Of a stretch of 64,000 nt of DNA, positions 45,001-57,700 are shown piece by piece. Source of the stretch: Ascidia mentula (lineage: Eukaryota; Chordata; Ascidiacea; Phlebobranchia; Ascidiidae); contig OX387197.1 in the NCBI GenBank assembly GCA_947561715.1, forward strand, positions 21,540,266-21,604,265, in the 5' to 3' direction. Both the position numbers and the translations under genes were made by a program. Below the pieces are notes generated by a model, which saw only the letters and a list, made by a program, of their open reading frames with translations, had not been told where the DNA came from and did not search any database. The stretch's first letter is position 1, and each line of letters begins with the position of its first letter.

Positions 45001-46881
45001 GCCATATATTGCAGCCAATCTGGATAATGACCACATTTATATATGTCATGTATTTCCCTTGTAAATATGCACCTCGACAAAGGTACTATTTTTTTCAGTG
45101 TTTTTTTAAATAAATTTTAATTTTTTTTCTTGTGAGGTCTTTTTTGTTTGCCTTTACATATTTTTTTTTCTTATGAAGGCATACCAGGCGCAAGCTCTGA
45201 TTGTAAGACGCATGAGGCAAGAGGTTCTTACACTTCGGGCAAAGGTGGCAATACAGGATGAAATCATAGTGAAGTTGCAGAAAGAGTTGGAAATCGCCAA
45301 AGAATCAAAGCTTGCTTCTCAAGAAAGTCACCTGAGAAAGCGTTTAAGCAAATTGCGTGAAGCTATGCAGGACCTGGAAGAACAAGTTACTATTGGAAAC
45401 GAAGGTAAAAAGACCATTTTCTTACTTTCTGTATGATAATAATCACTTTGGACTGTGTGTTTATCTTCCGTCGGCAATTATTGGATGTCATTAAAAAACA
45501 CATGTTGAAAAACTGTTTTTTTGTTGAGATAACTCCTTTTCTTAATAACATTCAATATTTTCATTCCGAAATCGACCTTTTCTAACGCCACTTGTTGTGC
45601 GTGACACAGGTGGAAAAATTATTATTCAAAACATTATTATACATGCATGTAAACATAATGTAGCAAGATTAAACACACAAGTCAAGGTGTTGTGACAAGA
45701 AAAGGAGTTTGCAGAATTACAATATAAAATAACCTGGTGTCAAACGCATTTGTTGTTAAGAATACATGACACAAGGTTATTTTATATTGTAATTCTGCAA
45801 ACTCCTTTTCTTGTCACAACACCTTGACTTGTGTGTTTAATCTTGCTACATTATGTTTACATGCATGTATAATAATGTTTTGAATATTTATTAAGATGTT
45901 GTATTTTAATCTGCACATTGCACAAATCTGCGCATGGCGATTTGTTGCCAGGAAACGAGTAGTAGCGCCTGTGTTTTTGCCTTGGGTTATCGCCTTCATG
46001 TTGAACTAAATGGTTGTCAAACTAAGCTGGTTTTCTTTGCAGGCGAAATGCAAACAGACTCAGCATGTTCGTCTTCGGCCCAAGACATTTCATCATACAA
46101 AACAGAATCCATTCAAAGTAACATAAACTTCACTGAAATGCCCGGTTGCTCGTACGGGGAGGTCGCTGTTAAGCATCAAGAAGAAGCTCAACAGTCCGAC
46201 AACGAAACAAGTTCGGAATCTTTAGTTGGCGATATCGCACAAAGTACAAATGCACTTTCATTTAACAGTCAACGAAAGCAGCAGGATGACCTCAAAGAGC
46301 TTCAACTTATGGAAATAAATCACTGTTTCGTGGCCAGCATGGACAGTGGCGAATACAATTTCAGTGGCACCGCCTACCAAGTCACGAACATAGTTAACAC
46401 GCTATGGGCTATGCCTACACCAAGCGTTGTAAACCAATATGAAAGCACTAGAAAGGAATGCCGTCACCCAGACATAGTCGCAAACCTGTATTTCTGCGGC
46501 ACCCAGACCTCCACAACCAACGACAGAATGTTGGAGATTTTGACTAAGGGCTTTAGTACTGAGGATTTCGCGCAGAGCGACTACGGCATAGGTCTGTACT
46601 TCACCCGACACGCCCGCGCGGCTGCTAGATTCTCCCCCACTGGGAAGATCCTTGTGGCCAAAGTGTGCCTCGGGAGCACGCAAACAGTCACTGCGAAAGA
46701 CCAATGCAGAAGCGCGCCACCCGACGGCTATGACTCCATACTTACTCAGGGCAGATTGTCGTCGTTGTCTCAGGGTCACTTGTACGCGCGGTCTTCCAAT
46801 ACCGGTTACAGCGAATATATCGTTTTCAACGTACACCAGGCCTTGCCGCTTGCATTTATTGAGTACAACCTTATATTTTGA
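42082..46881 (+). CDS. GNAT acetyltransferase - coiled coil - PARP catalytic domain fusion
   Basis: Eight exons, all phases matching: 42082-42285, 42557-42782, 42969-43122, 43368-43441, 43735-43959, 44381-44595, 45179-45404 and 46043-46881, giving 720 aa. Residues about 160-180 are very acidic (SDEESADEEEEDEQEE). Residues about 215-345 form a GNAT domain: LTLIAVRKKYRHLGLGQFMM carries the acetyl-CoA pyrophosphate loop R-x-x-G-x-G (255-260), then ADQNAVDFFEKEGF, the usual beta5-alpha4 pattern. Residues about 345-440 are a long coiled coil (VRRMRQEVLTLRAKVAIQDE). Residues about 510-720 are a PARP-type domain: NLYFCGTQ, LTKGFSTEDF, YGIGLYFTRHA, KILVAKVCLG, SEYIVFNVHQALP. The ART triad reads Cys593-Tyr627-Glu699, where PARPs have His-Tyr-Glu. 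I know of no described protein with this architecture. Acetylation and ADP-ribosylation by one chain is an inference, and the His-to-Cys change may abolish the ADP-ribosylation. Confidence 0.85.
44866..44916 (-). repeat. Degenerate relative of the hammerhead-bearing insertion
   Basis: On the minus strand it shares CTGCA, GGTCGAAA and CTGTCTGTAGC, in the same order and spacing, with the ribozyme at 7265-7313. The CTGATGA segment is replaced by unrelated bases that instead extend a hairpin (GACAGGTGT with ACACCTGTC). It looks like an old, inactive copy of the same repeat family, lying in an intron of the GNAT-PARP gene. Confidence 0.55.
45624..45885. repeat. Near-perfect 119-bp inverted repeat with 24-nt loop
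   Basis: 45624-45742 and 45767-45885 are reverse complements with about one mismatch. Examples are 'acatgcatgtaaacataatg' in the left arm and its complement in the right. It lies in the intron between the coiled-coil and PARP exons. In RNA it would fold into a hairpin of about 119 bp. It may be a recent fold-back transposon, but I cannot see target duplications. Confidence 0.9.
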
Positions 46882-47080
46882 GGAGATAGAAATGTACAGG
46901 TGTACGGGTTTGGTGGTTGTTTGCATTCAGTATAAGCGTTTGATTTTGCTGCACTGAACTTTCAAACGACATGCACGTTTAATTCATATTGTGGTGGTTT
47001 TTCTGCTTCCAGTTATTGTTTTTTTTTTGCACTGTGATAGGTTTGCTTGCTTCCATAAGTAATTTATTTCTCTTTTATAG

Positions 47081-47108
47081 GTTGTTAAGAAAATTAGGTT
47101 AATTCAAA
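47081..47108 (+). promoter_or_regulatory. 3' splice site before the DNAAF1 start codon
   Basis: 'atttctcttttatag' ends at 47080, leaving a 28-nt leader. The gap back to the GNAT-PARP stop codon is 227 bp, with no AATAAA in it. This is compatible with trans-splicing of the second gene of an operon. Confidence 0.4.
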
Positions 47109-50100
47109 ATGCCTCTGATTGTTGAGCTTCCAGAGGATGCTTCCCAAGATGAGATCGAGACTCCAATTTCTAAAACAAGCGTCCCCACCGAAATGGTAAC
47201 AATACAAATACACACCAACGTTTTAAGCAGTAACTTGTATTCTGTCAATTTGTTGATCCTTTATTGAACATATATTGCAAATGTCCTAATTATTTAGTTC
47301 CACTTTTTGAATTTTGATTCATTCCAATGTTACATTATTTAAACCTGTCCAAGAGGGGGCAATTACTGCAACATGTAAAACATGATTTTATTTTGCTAAA
47401 CACTGACACATATGGGGACTTCGCACTACGACACAACAGTTTTTATACGAAAATATTTACCACAAAACGTACCTCAAGAGTACACATATTTTTTCAGGAA
47501 GCATTAAGATTTACCCCCTATTGCACGGCAGATCAATTACCAAAGCCATGAGTAAGATTGAGTGTTGTGTCTGTTTCAGGGTGATGCCAACATCCCCCCA
47601 CCGACTATACAAGAATCATCTCCAGCTCAGCCACAAGATGGCGGTGAAGCGCGTCCACCCGAAACAGACAAAGAAGAAGTCGCTCCAACAGACGAAACTT
47701 CAACACAACACGAAGTAACGCAAGAAGATTTGTCTGAGTGGATTGTCAACACTGATGACGAGTCTATGTCAGATGTAACTTCTACTGCGGGTTCGGTTTC
47801 AACCGTTGACGTAAGTCGATTTTTCCACTTGAAAAAATAAAATTCGCGGCTTTCATATGCAATGTGTCCACATAAATGCACCTGCTTGTTTTATAAAGTC
47901 TATTGGTTTATGTTATTTACCCAATAAAATGCACTGAAACATGTGCAACTAAGCCAATAATGATAAGTGAGATGCAGACAAAGCAGTTGTATGGTCATAT
48001 TGTGGTCCGTCTCCTGTGATTTATATCTAGTTTGGAACCCATCGATTCAGCTACGGGTGCACTTTGTTTATACTACTGCTGTTGGTAATAGTTAATAACA
48101 ATTTGTTTACCATAGGAAAAGCAAGATGCGGAGGATACTCGTGAAGGTAATCAATAGGTGTCATACGTTTCTTATTGTTGCAGTTCCATTAAAACTGTTG
48201 TTTAAGCCACTGAAACAGACTTTAGTTGGTAATAATTTTGTTCTTTCAGCCTCGAGAAGCGGCATTGACATGGAAAAGCTTGAATCTCTATACCCTGGTT
48301 GGAGACTTTCATCCGATGCAAAGAGCATACAGAAGAGAAGATTCGGTAATTAGTTTGTTGCTTATGATAGATTTCAGTACTTGGTTGCCAAACAAGATTG
48401 CAAGCATTTGGAAAGGTTTTCTGGTGTTCGGGGGTAAACAGGCCTTATGGTAATGCTGTATGATAAAGCACGACATATTTCTTGGTGCTTATTCGTGTAG
48501 CATTATGCTCAAATTATGACCAATAATTTGTTCTTTGTGAAATTCCTCACGAACTGGTACCGGTGGTTGGCAACTCCTGTTTTCGGCCACTGGTTTCAAA
48601 TCACTCAAATCCGTGCCAATTTTAGCGTAAATCTTACTTGCAGAGGATCTCAAGAAACGCCCCCCTACGGGTCGGACCATCGAAGATTTCGTTCAAGACA
48701 TGAAGCAACGTGCGCACTCTTACGGCGTTGAACCCAAACAGAGTGCGCCACCAAGTGATGCCAAACCGAAAAGTGTTTCGTTCGCCCGGGACCCGAGACC
48801 CACATTTCACAATTCTACATCGCAAGCGAAGCAAAACAAACCAACAACGCAGGGTATAGGAATTTGGCATTGAAATTGTAACTGAATGGTTTTAGGCTGA
48901 TAAGTAAGAAATATGTTGCTGTGATTAGTGTTAGAACGTTTGGGATTTTTTGGTCACTAGTTGATATTTTGCTTGATTTTGAGTTTCAAGCAACAGCGTT
49001 AAAACGAAAATGGTTAATAAAGAACCTACCCTTTACGTTTTTGTTCGTAAACACCATGTGTCTGTCCCGATGTTGCTACAACTTCCTGTTGATACAAACT
49101 ATAGAGCTTGGTTTTGCAGAAGCTTCACAAATATCTACTTACCTAGAAGTTGGCAGCGACAAAAAAGATAAAGAGAAGAAACAAGAAACAAACCCTGAGG
49201 AAATCAGGTAAGAAAAATAATTTACCTGTTTGTGTCTTCTGGAAGTATTGCATTAAACCTATAAGGTATTTTGCAAGCTAAAAGTGATTTTTAAACTTTA
49301 ATTTTTCCTGAACCAAATGCTGTTTTCTACATGTTGCATCAAAACTTTGTACTTCACAACTGTTCGACTACAGAGGGCCCTGTAGCGCGCTCTGGTTTTC
49401 CTAAAATACCAACTTTAAAAAATATGTATGTTCCATTTTGCACGTGCTGGATTTTGACAACTCTTGTGTTATTATTATTTTCAGTGCCGTGGAGCAGAAT
49501 GTGGAATCGGCGGAGGAGAGAAGAAAACGTGAGAAAGAAGAAGAGGAAATGTCTCGTTATCCAAGGTCGGTGTTCAATGTATCGTTTTAAACATGGCCAG
49601 TTTTTGTAGGGAAGTTTATAAACTTAGTATACTTGGGTCATAATATATCTTTTTGAGTGTAAACTTTTATCAAAGGTGGACATGTCTGCGTGCAGTAGCC
49701 AGTGACGGAAAAATTGCAAAATTATTTCCTAGTTAAATTATCTTTTCTACCTAAGTCAACAGCTAGTAACGTTAATGTAGATCAGTTCTATACTGCAAGC
49801 TCCATTGATAACTTTTAAGCACGCCAAAAAAACGTTTGTAAAACTGTACATATATATACATATATAAAAACCCGTTCTTTACCAGAATGACCAAGGAAGC
49901 TTTGAAGAAGATTTGTAAAGAACACAAGCTGTATTCCACCCCTTACCTGAATGACAATCTCTACCTTCACTATAAAGGTGAGACTATTTTGCGAAATACT
50001 ACAACTGTTGTGATTCTAAAATCTCATAAGTCCGCTTTACTGTTCTCGTACCTTAACCTGGTTAAAATAGTGTCGTTCGACCAGCTTATCTGCAATGCCA

Positions 50101-53100
50101 GTGAACTTTTTAGATAGCTGAGATTTTCATAAAGGGCACTGTGTGAGCGTGTATTGCTTCTGAATTGTTGTGTTGTTTGTTCTAGACATTTACCATTTTG
50201 TTGAATTAGGTTGGTGGAGGATTGAAAATCTGGACGAATACACAGGTCTAAAGTGCATCTGGCTTGAAGTCAACGGATTGAAAAAAATCGAAAACCTAGA
50301 AAAACTTACGCAAATGAGGTAGTCTGCGCATTTGTAATTGTCGTGCTGCATTTACTCGTTTATAAAAAAGTGCGGCCATGGCCTGTTAAACCTCTCAAGT
50401 CAAAACAGTATCACACTGTTTGCGGCTCATTGTCCATTATTGGATCCATTGCTTCAATATGACCAGCGTGTTTGTTGAGTTATTCATGATCCCAATTTCG
50501 ACAGATGTTTGTATCTGCAACAAAACCTGATCGACAAAATTGAGAATTTGGAAAAGTTGGAGGATCTTCGCGTTCTAAACCTTTCCAACAATCAACTTCT
50601 CAAAGTGGAAAACTTATGTATGTGATTAGCCCTGCTCTTCATGCTGTTTGTTTACAAGCCAAACGCTAACGTTACATAATTTCCGCTATTGCTGTGAATA
50701 TTAGGGTGGAAAACAAAAGTCGCCTTATTGCTGAATAGTTCCATATTTAAACATTGAGCTGCATGCTATACGCTATGCAAGTTAAACATTTATGCTTTCA
50801 AAGATTGGTTTCCTTGGTAAGACTCATCCACTTATCACATGGAATGTTTGCAAAATTTACGAAACGAAAACAGCAATTCAAATGATTCTTCAAAAATTTT
50901 TCCGTTAATTTCTGACACCAAAAATAAAAAATCTATAGCCTGTCTGTCGCGACTGGAAAGCCTACAGTTGGCTCACAACCACATTTCGACCGTGAAGGGT
51001 CTCGAACATCTGAAAGAATGCAAGGAAGTCAGCGTACTCGATCTCTCCCACAACCATATTGAAGACCCGGCAGTCATTGACGTGTTTGAGGCCATGCCAG
51101 GATTGGTAAGAGGGTTTTATAAATTACAAATTATTAGAACTCTGCCATAAGCTGGTAAGTATGTTTTGTCGCAGTGACATTTCAACTGTAATAAAAAATG
51201 TGTGCAGAAATTTCAACACATTTTTCTGAGGTGGCTTCTTCAAAACACAATAAAATGTCATAATTTGCAAGCAAATGTCCCCTTGGGTCATAAAAATGCA
51301 CTGCATTCGTTTTTTGAGTGCGTCGTGTCTACATTCTTAAGGCAATAATAGAAGGATACTGATATGAAGTCCCATTGAAACTTAGTGCTTCCTTTTAACT
51401 AACCCATCTCGTATCAAATATTCAGAGGGTGCTTAACCTAATGGGGAATCCCGTGATCAAAAAAATCCGTTTCTACCGAAAAAATCTCATCGTTCGACTG
51501 AAGGACCTCACCTATCTGGACGACAGGTGAAAATCTTAAAAAAACTACTCGAGAATTTACAATAAAAATAAAAACTGTACTTGGTTGCAGGCCTGTGTTC
51601 CCTCGCGACCGCGCATGCGCAGAAGCGTGGCACCGCGGCGGTCACGAGGCTGAGAAAGCAGAGAGACAACATTGGGTGAACAAAGAGAGGCAAAAGATAC
51701 AGGTAAATAAAAACAAACTTTGTGTCGTGTTTTCCTAAACCTGGTCGCGCACTTATAAAACTTTTAAAGTACGTCTTTGCAAGCAAGGTTTGTGCTCACC
51801 AATCACCAATATCGAGTCTTCAAAGAAGAATGTTATTTGTGTTGAAGTTTTACAGCATGGATTTTTGTGTGCTGATGATGTTATGTTTAGAAACTTAGGT
51901 TGATATAGGTTTAAGTGGAATATGATGAACTAAACGGTGTGACAATTGTTGTTTCAGGACAGTATCGACTATTTGCACAACGTGAGGAAAGAGGCGGAAG
52001 CCAGAAGAGAAGAATCTGGAGTCACCCGTAAGTTTACACGCATTTATTTAAACTTTGTGTTGTTGGAGTGTTTGCGAATTAATCCTCATGGCTGTTTGGT
52101 TTTATCTCCCGTACCATAATTGTTTTAAGCTAAACACGCCAGTTTTTAGCTAATTGCAAAACTGTTTTTCGGTAATCGAACCCATGTTGTCACTTTTGCG
52201 TTTCAGTCGAATCAACGGTGACACCAGTGGCAATGTTCGACCAAAGGATACCAGGCGAAGATGAAAATACACCGCCACTAGAGGGCACTGACGAGGAAAG
52301 TGGAAAACTTGTCGAAAAACCGGAACAGAAAGTCAGAATGGAAACGACGGAAAAAGTTGAAATTCAGGAAAATGAAAAACCTTCGAACGAAGTGTTGAAT
52401 GCCGAAAGCAAGTTCGTCACAGAACTTCCAGGTCTACAGTTCGTGTTGATGACGTTTGAAATATTTGTTACATTATTCATAGTTTTTTAACACATTTCCA
52501 GGAATTTTGCTCGAATATTTCAAAAATTTTTCGCAATGTATTTAATTTTCTTTGCGCGAAAATGTGTACGTGGTGACGCCTGACTCTGTATGCACAAACG
52601 AGGTCTTGTTACATCACAACTGCTTGAAACAATTTAATTTATACTCTGTCGCATTTGCGGCGTAATTTCTCTTAAGGGCCTAATCATAGGTTTCAAAAAA
52701 TTCGGGTTTGATCTAACTCTAACAAAAACTCGTTTTAAGTGGATTTGTTGTCACTTTAAATGAAAGAATTGCTGTGTTGTTCCTGTTTTGTCCAAAAACA
52801 TCCGAGATTTCGCTCCGACTTGTCAGGAAAAATGGGCATCATCCACAGCTAGGCTGCAATGCCCGGGCTGCGAAACCTGTAAACCTAATTGTCTAAATCC
52901 GAATATTTGATTGTACGCAGACGATGAATCCATAGAAACTATAGAACTCAAGGCAGAAGAAGGCGCGAAGTTTGACCTTGACGACTTGCCTGACCTTGAA
53001 GACGTGGAAATCGACGAACTGTCCGAAGTGCCGATACATTTGCTGGTGAATCCAGTTTCGCTAAAACTTAAAAAATAAAATTCTCATTAAACCAATTTCT

Positions 53101-53943
53101 AAATAGTGTTAATTGTGACATTTACCAAACAAGTCAAGCCTCAGTCTTTATAATTTAATCCTCATTGGTTGTTTTTAAAAATAAATTCCAAATTTTCTGT
53201 TCTCTTTTTCATAGTCAGAGAATCGGCCGAAAATCGAAGTGTTAGAAGACAATTACGTGACCGAGGAAAGCAGCGACCAAACCTTACCAATTGAATCCGA
53301 TACGAAACAATTTCACAGGCTACTAATCGAGGACGTTACTGACAAGGTTCGCCAGTTTTTTTTTGAGCCTGACAAACAGTAGAAGTAAATAAGGCATCAA
53401 TAATGCAACACCAGTTCTGAAAGTAAGCTGGAATGCTGTTCCGTTAAAAGAATTCTCTCCGGTTAGAATTCGACGACTGAGGTATCCGAAATAGTTATGA
53501 GAAAATCAACTTTAGTAAATTTATTCACTTATTTAAGAAATCTTATCTAGAATAAGAAACCGCGCAAATGCAAGAAGTTTTTTTTTTACTTTCAAACCTG
53601 TGCAAAACTCATATAACCGTAAGATGTTTAGGAATTACATTGTTATTATTATTTATTAATCTCGTCGAAAACTTTAAAAATCCAATCCATTTTAAAACTG
53701 CTAATAAATAAAACTTTTCAAACGAGGTTCCTTATACTAACTTAACTCTTTTTATTAGACACAAGGTAACAATTCTCAAACTGATGAAAATTCTGGATCT
53801 GGCGACGCAAACGACATTGCCAAAGGTACGTTTTAAAGTAATATATTGCCACTGCCGCACAATAGGTACATTCTCTGCTCACATTTTCAGACTCGAAGCA
53901 AAATTCCATTGAAGAAGACGAACTTGAGTTTGGACTCGACTAA
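47109..53943 (+). CDS. DNAAF1: Dynein axonemal assembly factor 1 (LRRC50)
   Basis: Cytoplasmic factor needed to pre-assemble ciliary dynein arms. Nineteen exons, every phase consistent: 47109-47195, 47580-47810, 48116-48146, 48250-48345, 48644-48853, 49120-49207, 49485-49565, 49886-49977, 50210-50318, 50505-50617, 50939-51105, 51426-51526, 51591-51702, 51958-52027, 52207-52431, 52921-53045, 53215-53346, 53759-53825 and 53891-53943. This gives 729 aa against 725 in human. The core starts with [32 protein letters not shown], split over two exons, then SDS22-type leucine-rich repeats ([49 protein letters not shown]). An LRR cap follows ([20 protein letters not shown]). The N-terminal 270 residues and the acidic tail ([19 protein letters not shown]) are low complexity, as in the family. 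The N-terminal exons are assigned by phase and are less certain than the LRR part. Confidence 0.93.
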
Positions 53944-54738
53944 TGAAAGTTTCCGCGTTGTAGACAGCTTCGAATATATTCGAATATATTCAACTTCATT
54001 GCTTTTGACCATTGTTTTGTCAAAATGAAAAGCTGTTATTTAGGCTGGTCGTTGTATGCTGCTATTGACAACTTACCAATGTGCCTTTGCGTCAGATACT
54101 TACACTGTTTTGTGGTTTCTTTCCTGTTTACGTGCTTTAATGATTTGATTTGTTTCTTAATGTATTGTTGCGCGTCTTGTGTTTGTAGTTTTGTACCTGA
54201 TTCAAGTTGAGTTTAATTAAATCCTTCGAAAAAGAATTTGTGTCATAGTTAAATTGCTGAATATGTGGTGAGTTTGATTCAATCATAATTCGATCCAAAT
54301 TATGAACATGATTTATTTAAACAAGACTTTAAAAACACAATGTTTCTCCGTTTAATGGCTGGTTTGGGCCGTCGTAAATATACAGACCGGTCATCCGCTA
54401 TTATCTGCTAAGTGACGTCATGATGAAGATGGTAAAAGAAGAAAGTTCAGTTATGGGCCGTGTGATTTGTTTTTCGTTAATTTTATGTGTCCTGAAAGTA
54501 AGACAGTTTGTTAGTCAGTATTGGAGTAGTAACTTACTTCAACTGTTCATTTTATAAATGTAAAATATTGGAAAAGTTTTTTAATAATCTTTGTTTTCAT
54601 TTGACCCGGTTTGTTTTTGTGTGACAGAATCACAGCAGTGTAAATACGTATTACATTGATACACAATAAGTAAGGTTCCTGAAAGGACTGAATCGGTTTA
54701 TGTAGTGTCTGGATAAACCAGGCAACCAAATCGGAATT
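53944..54738. other. Gap between DNAAF1 and HOOK
   Basis: Holds the DNAAF1 3' UTR and the HOOK promoter side. A TGACGTCA site lies near 54413, about 325 bp before the HOOK start. The open frames here (54025-54210 and others) resemble no family. Confidence 0.45.
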
Positions 54739-57700
54739 ATGGTGGATTCTTCGCAACTGTGTGACTCTCTAATAACATGGGTTGGTGCAGTAAATACTGT
54801 AATTTATGTTTTAAAGGCAAGATTACCTTCTATTATATGGACGTAAACATATTATGATGTAGGTAAATCTTGACAATGTATGAAAGTTTTTAATGTCCAA
54901 TATTTGTCAATTTAGATATCAGGGTTTGAGATATCATCCCCAAACAGACATTTGCACGACCTGATTGACGGAGTGGCGATGGCCAAAATTTTACACCAAA
55001 TGTGAGTTATTGTGTGTTATTATATATTATGTCCCAAATTGGAAAGTTTGTTATTTGCGCAGAGAATTTTGTTTCGGTGATCGTTTATCATGCGGATGAT
55101 TGCAACATTTTTTTTGTATGGATTACCAGTAAATCTTCGCAAAAGTTTTTTTTCAATCTGGTATATATATATACATATCGAATACCAATGTGAATCTCAT
55201 TTATACATGTTGAAGTTGTTGCTTACAAGTTATTCCTAGTATAATGGAAACATGCAATTCTACCTGGATAATATTTCAGTTTTCCTTTAAATTCATACAG
55301 GGATGCTGAGTTCTTCAGTGAGGCTTGGTTGGGAAGAATAAAAACTGATGTTGGAGACAACTTCAGGTTAAAGGTAGGGTGACAGTTATTCATGCAAAAG
55401 CTTTGTGCAATAAGAATGATATTTAGAAGTAAAAGAGCTATTTAGAAGTAAAATGTTTAGTAATGATAAAGTAAAATAATGAGGATCCGCTACACATTCA
55501 GATGTCAAATAAATTAGATTCATTATTGCTTGGTTGTTTCATATTTTCTCAGTTGCTTGTTTGTTTATTAGTTTCCATTCTTTTCTAGACAAACAATCTT
55601 AAAAAGGTTCTCAATCATATGGTTGACTACTTCAAAGAGGTATATATGTCATGACCTTCCATTGTAATTTTAACATACATGTACAATGAAATAAAATTAA
55701 TGATGTATGTTAATTGTAGCTTATATACTGTCATAAAAGTATGTATCATTAATTATTTAGGTCGGGGTTAGTTGCAATATTTAATGGGCCACAAGGCAAC
55801 AAAAGTCCATTAAAAGTTTTTAAACATGCACAAAGTTTGTTAAAATTTGAATATTTGATGCATGTACAACAGTAGGTCAGGACAGGAAATTGTACAATTT
55901 CATTGTAGTGCATGTAGAACGTGAGACTGAACTGTGGCGTTTGTTTCTTTATGACAAATAGGTCAGTGGAAACCAGATAGTGGGCTATGACATGCCAGAT
56001 GTTTCACTCATCAGTGAAACAGCCGATAAACGTCACCTTGGAAGGCTACTGCAATTGATGCTTGGAGTTGCTGTAAATTGTCCTGGGAAACAGCGTATGT
56101 TAAAAAATATGTTTCTAACCATATAACACATTAAATGTTGTTTGTCAAAATAATTAATCTGTTACCAGATTATATTGAAGAGATTATGAAGCTTGATGAA
56201 GATGTGCAGCATGTTGTTATGACTGCAATTCAGGTCAGTGGAAGTTTTTGTGAACAAAGCTAAAATTGTGTACCCCTTGTAGCCTACCAACATGTCACTT
56301 AGTAGCCAAACTGGTCATTGACATGTTGTGGTAACTAAAAATGTAATTAGCTCGTACTTAATCTAATAGTGTTCTGTCCGGATTCCACAAAAAAATACCT
56401 CTACCTAAAACATGTATTTTTGTTACAAAATATCTGGATAAAAAAAATTGTGTTATAAACTGCATTTTCGTTTAAAACAATCTTACTTTAATATTTAAAT
56501 GTTTTTATTCTATTATACAATTAGTCCATTCTAATCTTTAGTCAACACTTTATAGTTTAGAATTAATAAAGTCTAAACTGTACGTTTCCTCATAGGAATT
56601 GATGCAACATTACCGATCCCGGTCAGAGTCTGTGGATGGGGAAGTCCCAGTTGCTGCTGACACTGATATTTCACGGCAACTTAAAGCATTGGAAGGAAGG
56701 CTTGCCGATGCCATGGCAGAGAGAGAGGAAATGGCACAAAGATGCCATGACCTTGATATGCAGGTGAGGAATTAAAACGTCTAAATTGTGATGTCTCACA
56801 TGTACAAATTATGTCCAAAAGATCAATTGTACCGGATAAAATTGGTGATTTTTTTTGCAAAACAGTGCATGAAAGTCCATTTTATTAGCACTTGTTTTGC
56901 TTTTCCCAAAAAAATATAGGTAGACAATTGTACCTGCTATATTATAAACTTTAAATTATTGTAATTGTAATGCAATACTGATTAGCTTGAATCTACATCT
57001 TCCAATTTGCAAAACCTGCGTTGTGACTACACAGTACTACATGACAAGGTGATATCAGCAATGAGCAGCACCAATCAGTGTGTGTGTGTGTGTGATGGTC
57101 ATAACCCTGCATCCAAGATAATGACTTGCCAAATGCATTGCTCCATTTCAATCTTGATTGTTGACACTTTTGAGCCAGTTCAAAGTCATGCCATTTCTAT
57201 GATGACAACATTTTGCATTTGGGTTTAAATCACTGTCAGCATCATGTGAATGAACATGCAACATTTATGTCCTGTTTTTATAGAAAAATATTAAAGCTTG
57301 TTTAAGATTTTCTTTTCTAGGTTTGTACTAAAAAATCTTTTTTGTACTTTAAATTCTATTCATTAGGTTAAAATTTAAATAATTAAAGTTTTTGTGAATG
57401 GTAAATATTTTACTGTGGACGCATCATTGCATAAGATATGTGACATAATGCTGTAATCATAACACAGGTGGCGATGGTCCATGAGGAAAAAGCCAATTAC
57501 CTCCAGGAGAACACAGAACTCCGACAACGATTAAACCAACTTGAGAACTTAGATGATCCCTCATCACCTGCATCCCTTCGTCACTCACAGATGATGAACC
57601 AAATAGCGGAGCTACAAGAAGAAACATACAAGTAGGTGTTGGTTATGACATTGTGATGGTGGCATTCTGTGTGTTTGTTATTGTTGTCGATTGTTTCTGT

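Noticed and set aside
46402-46926. 174-aa minus-strand frame opposite the PARP exon
   Set aside because: It is the reverse shadow of the PARP-coding exon and has no features of its own.
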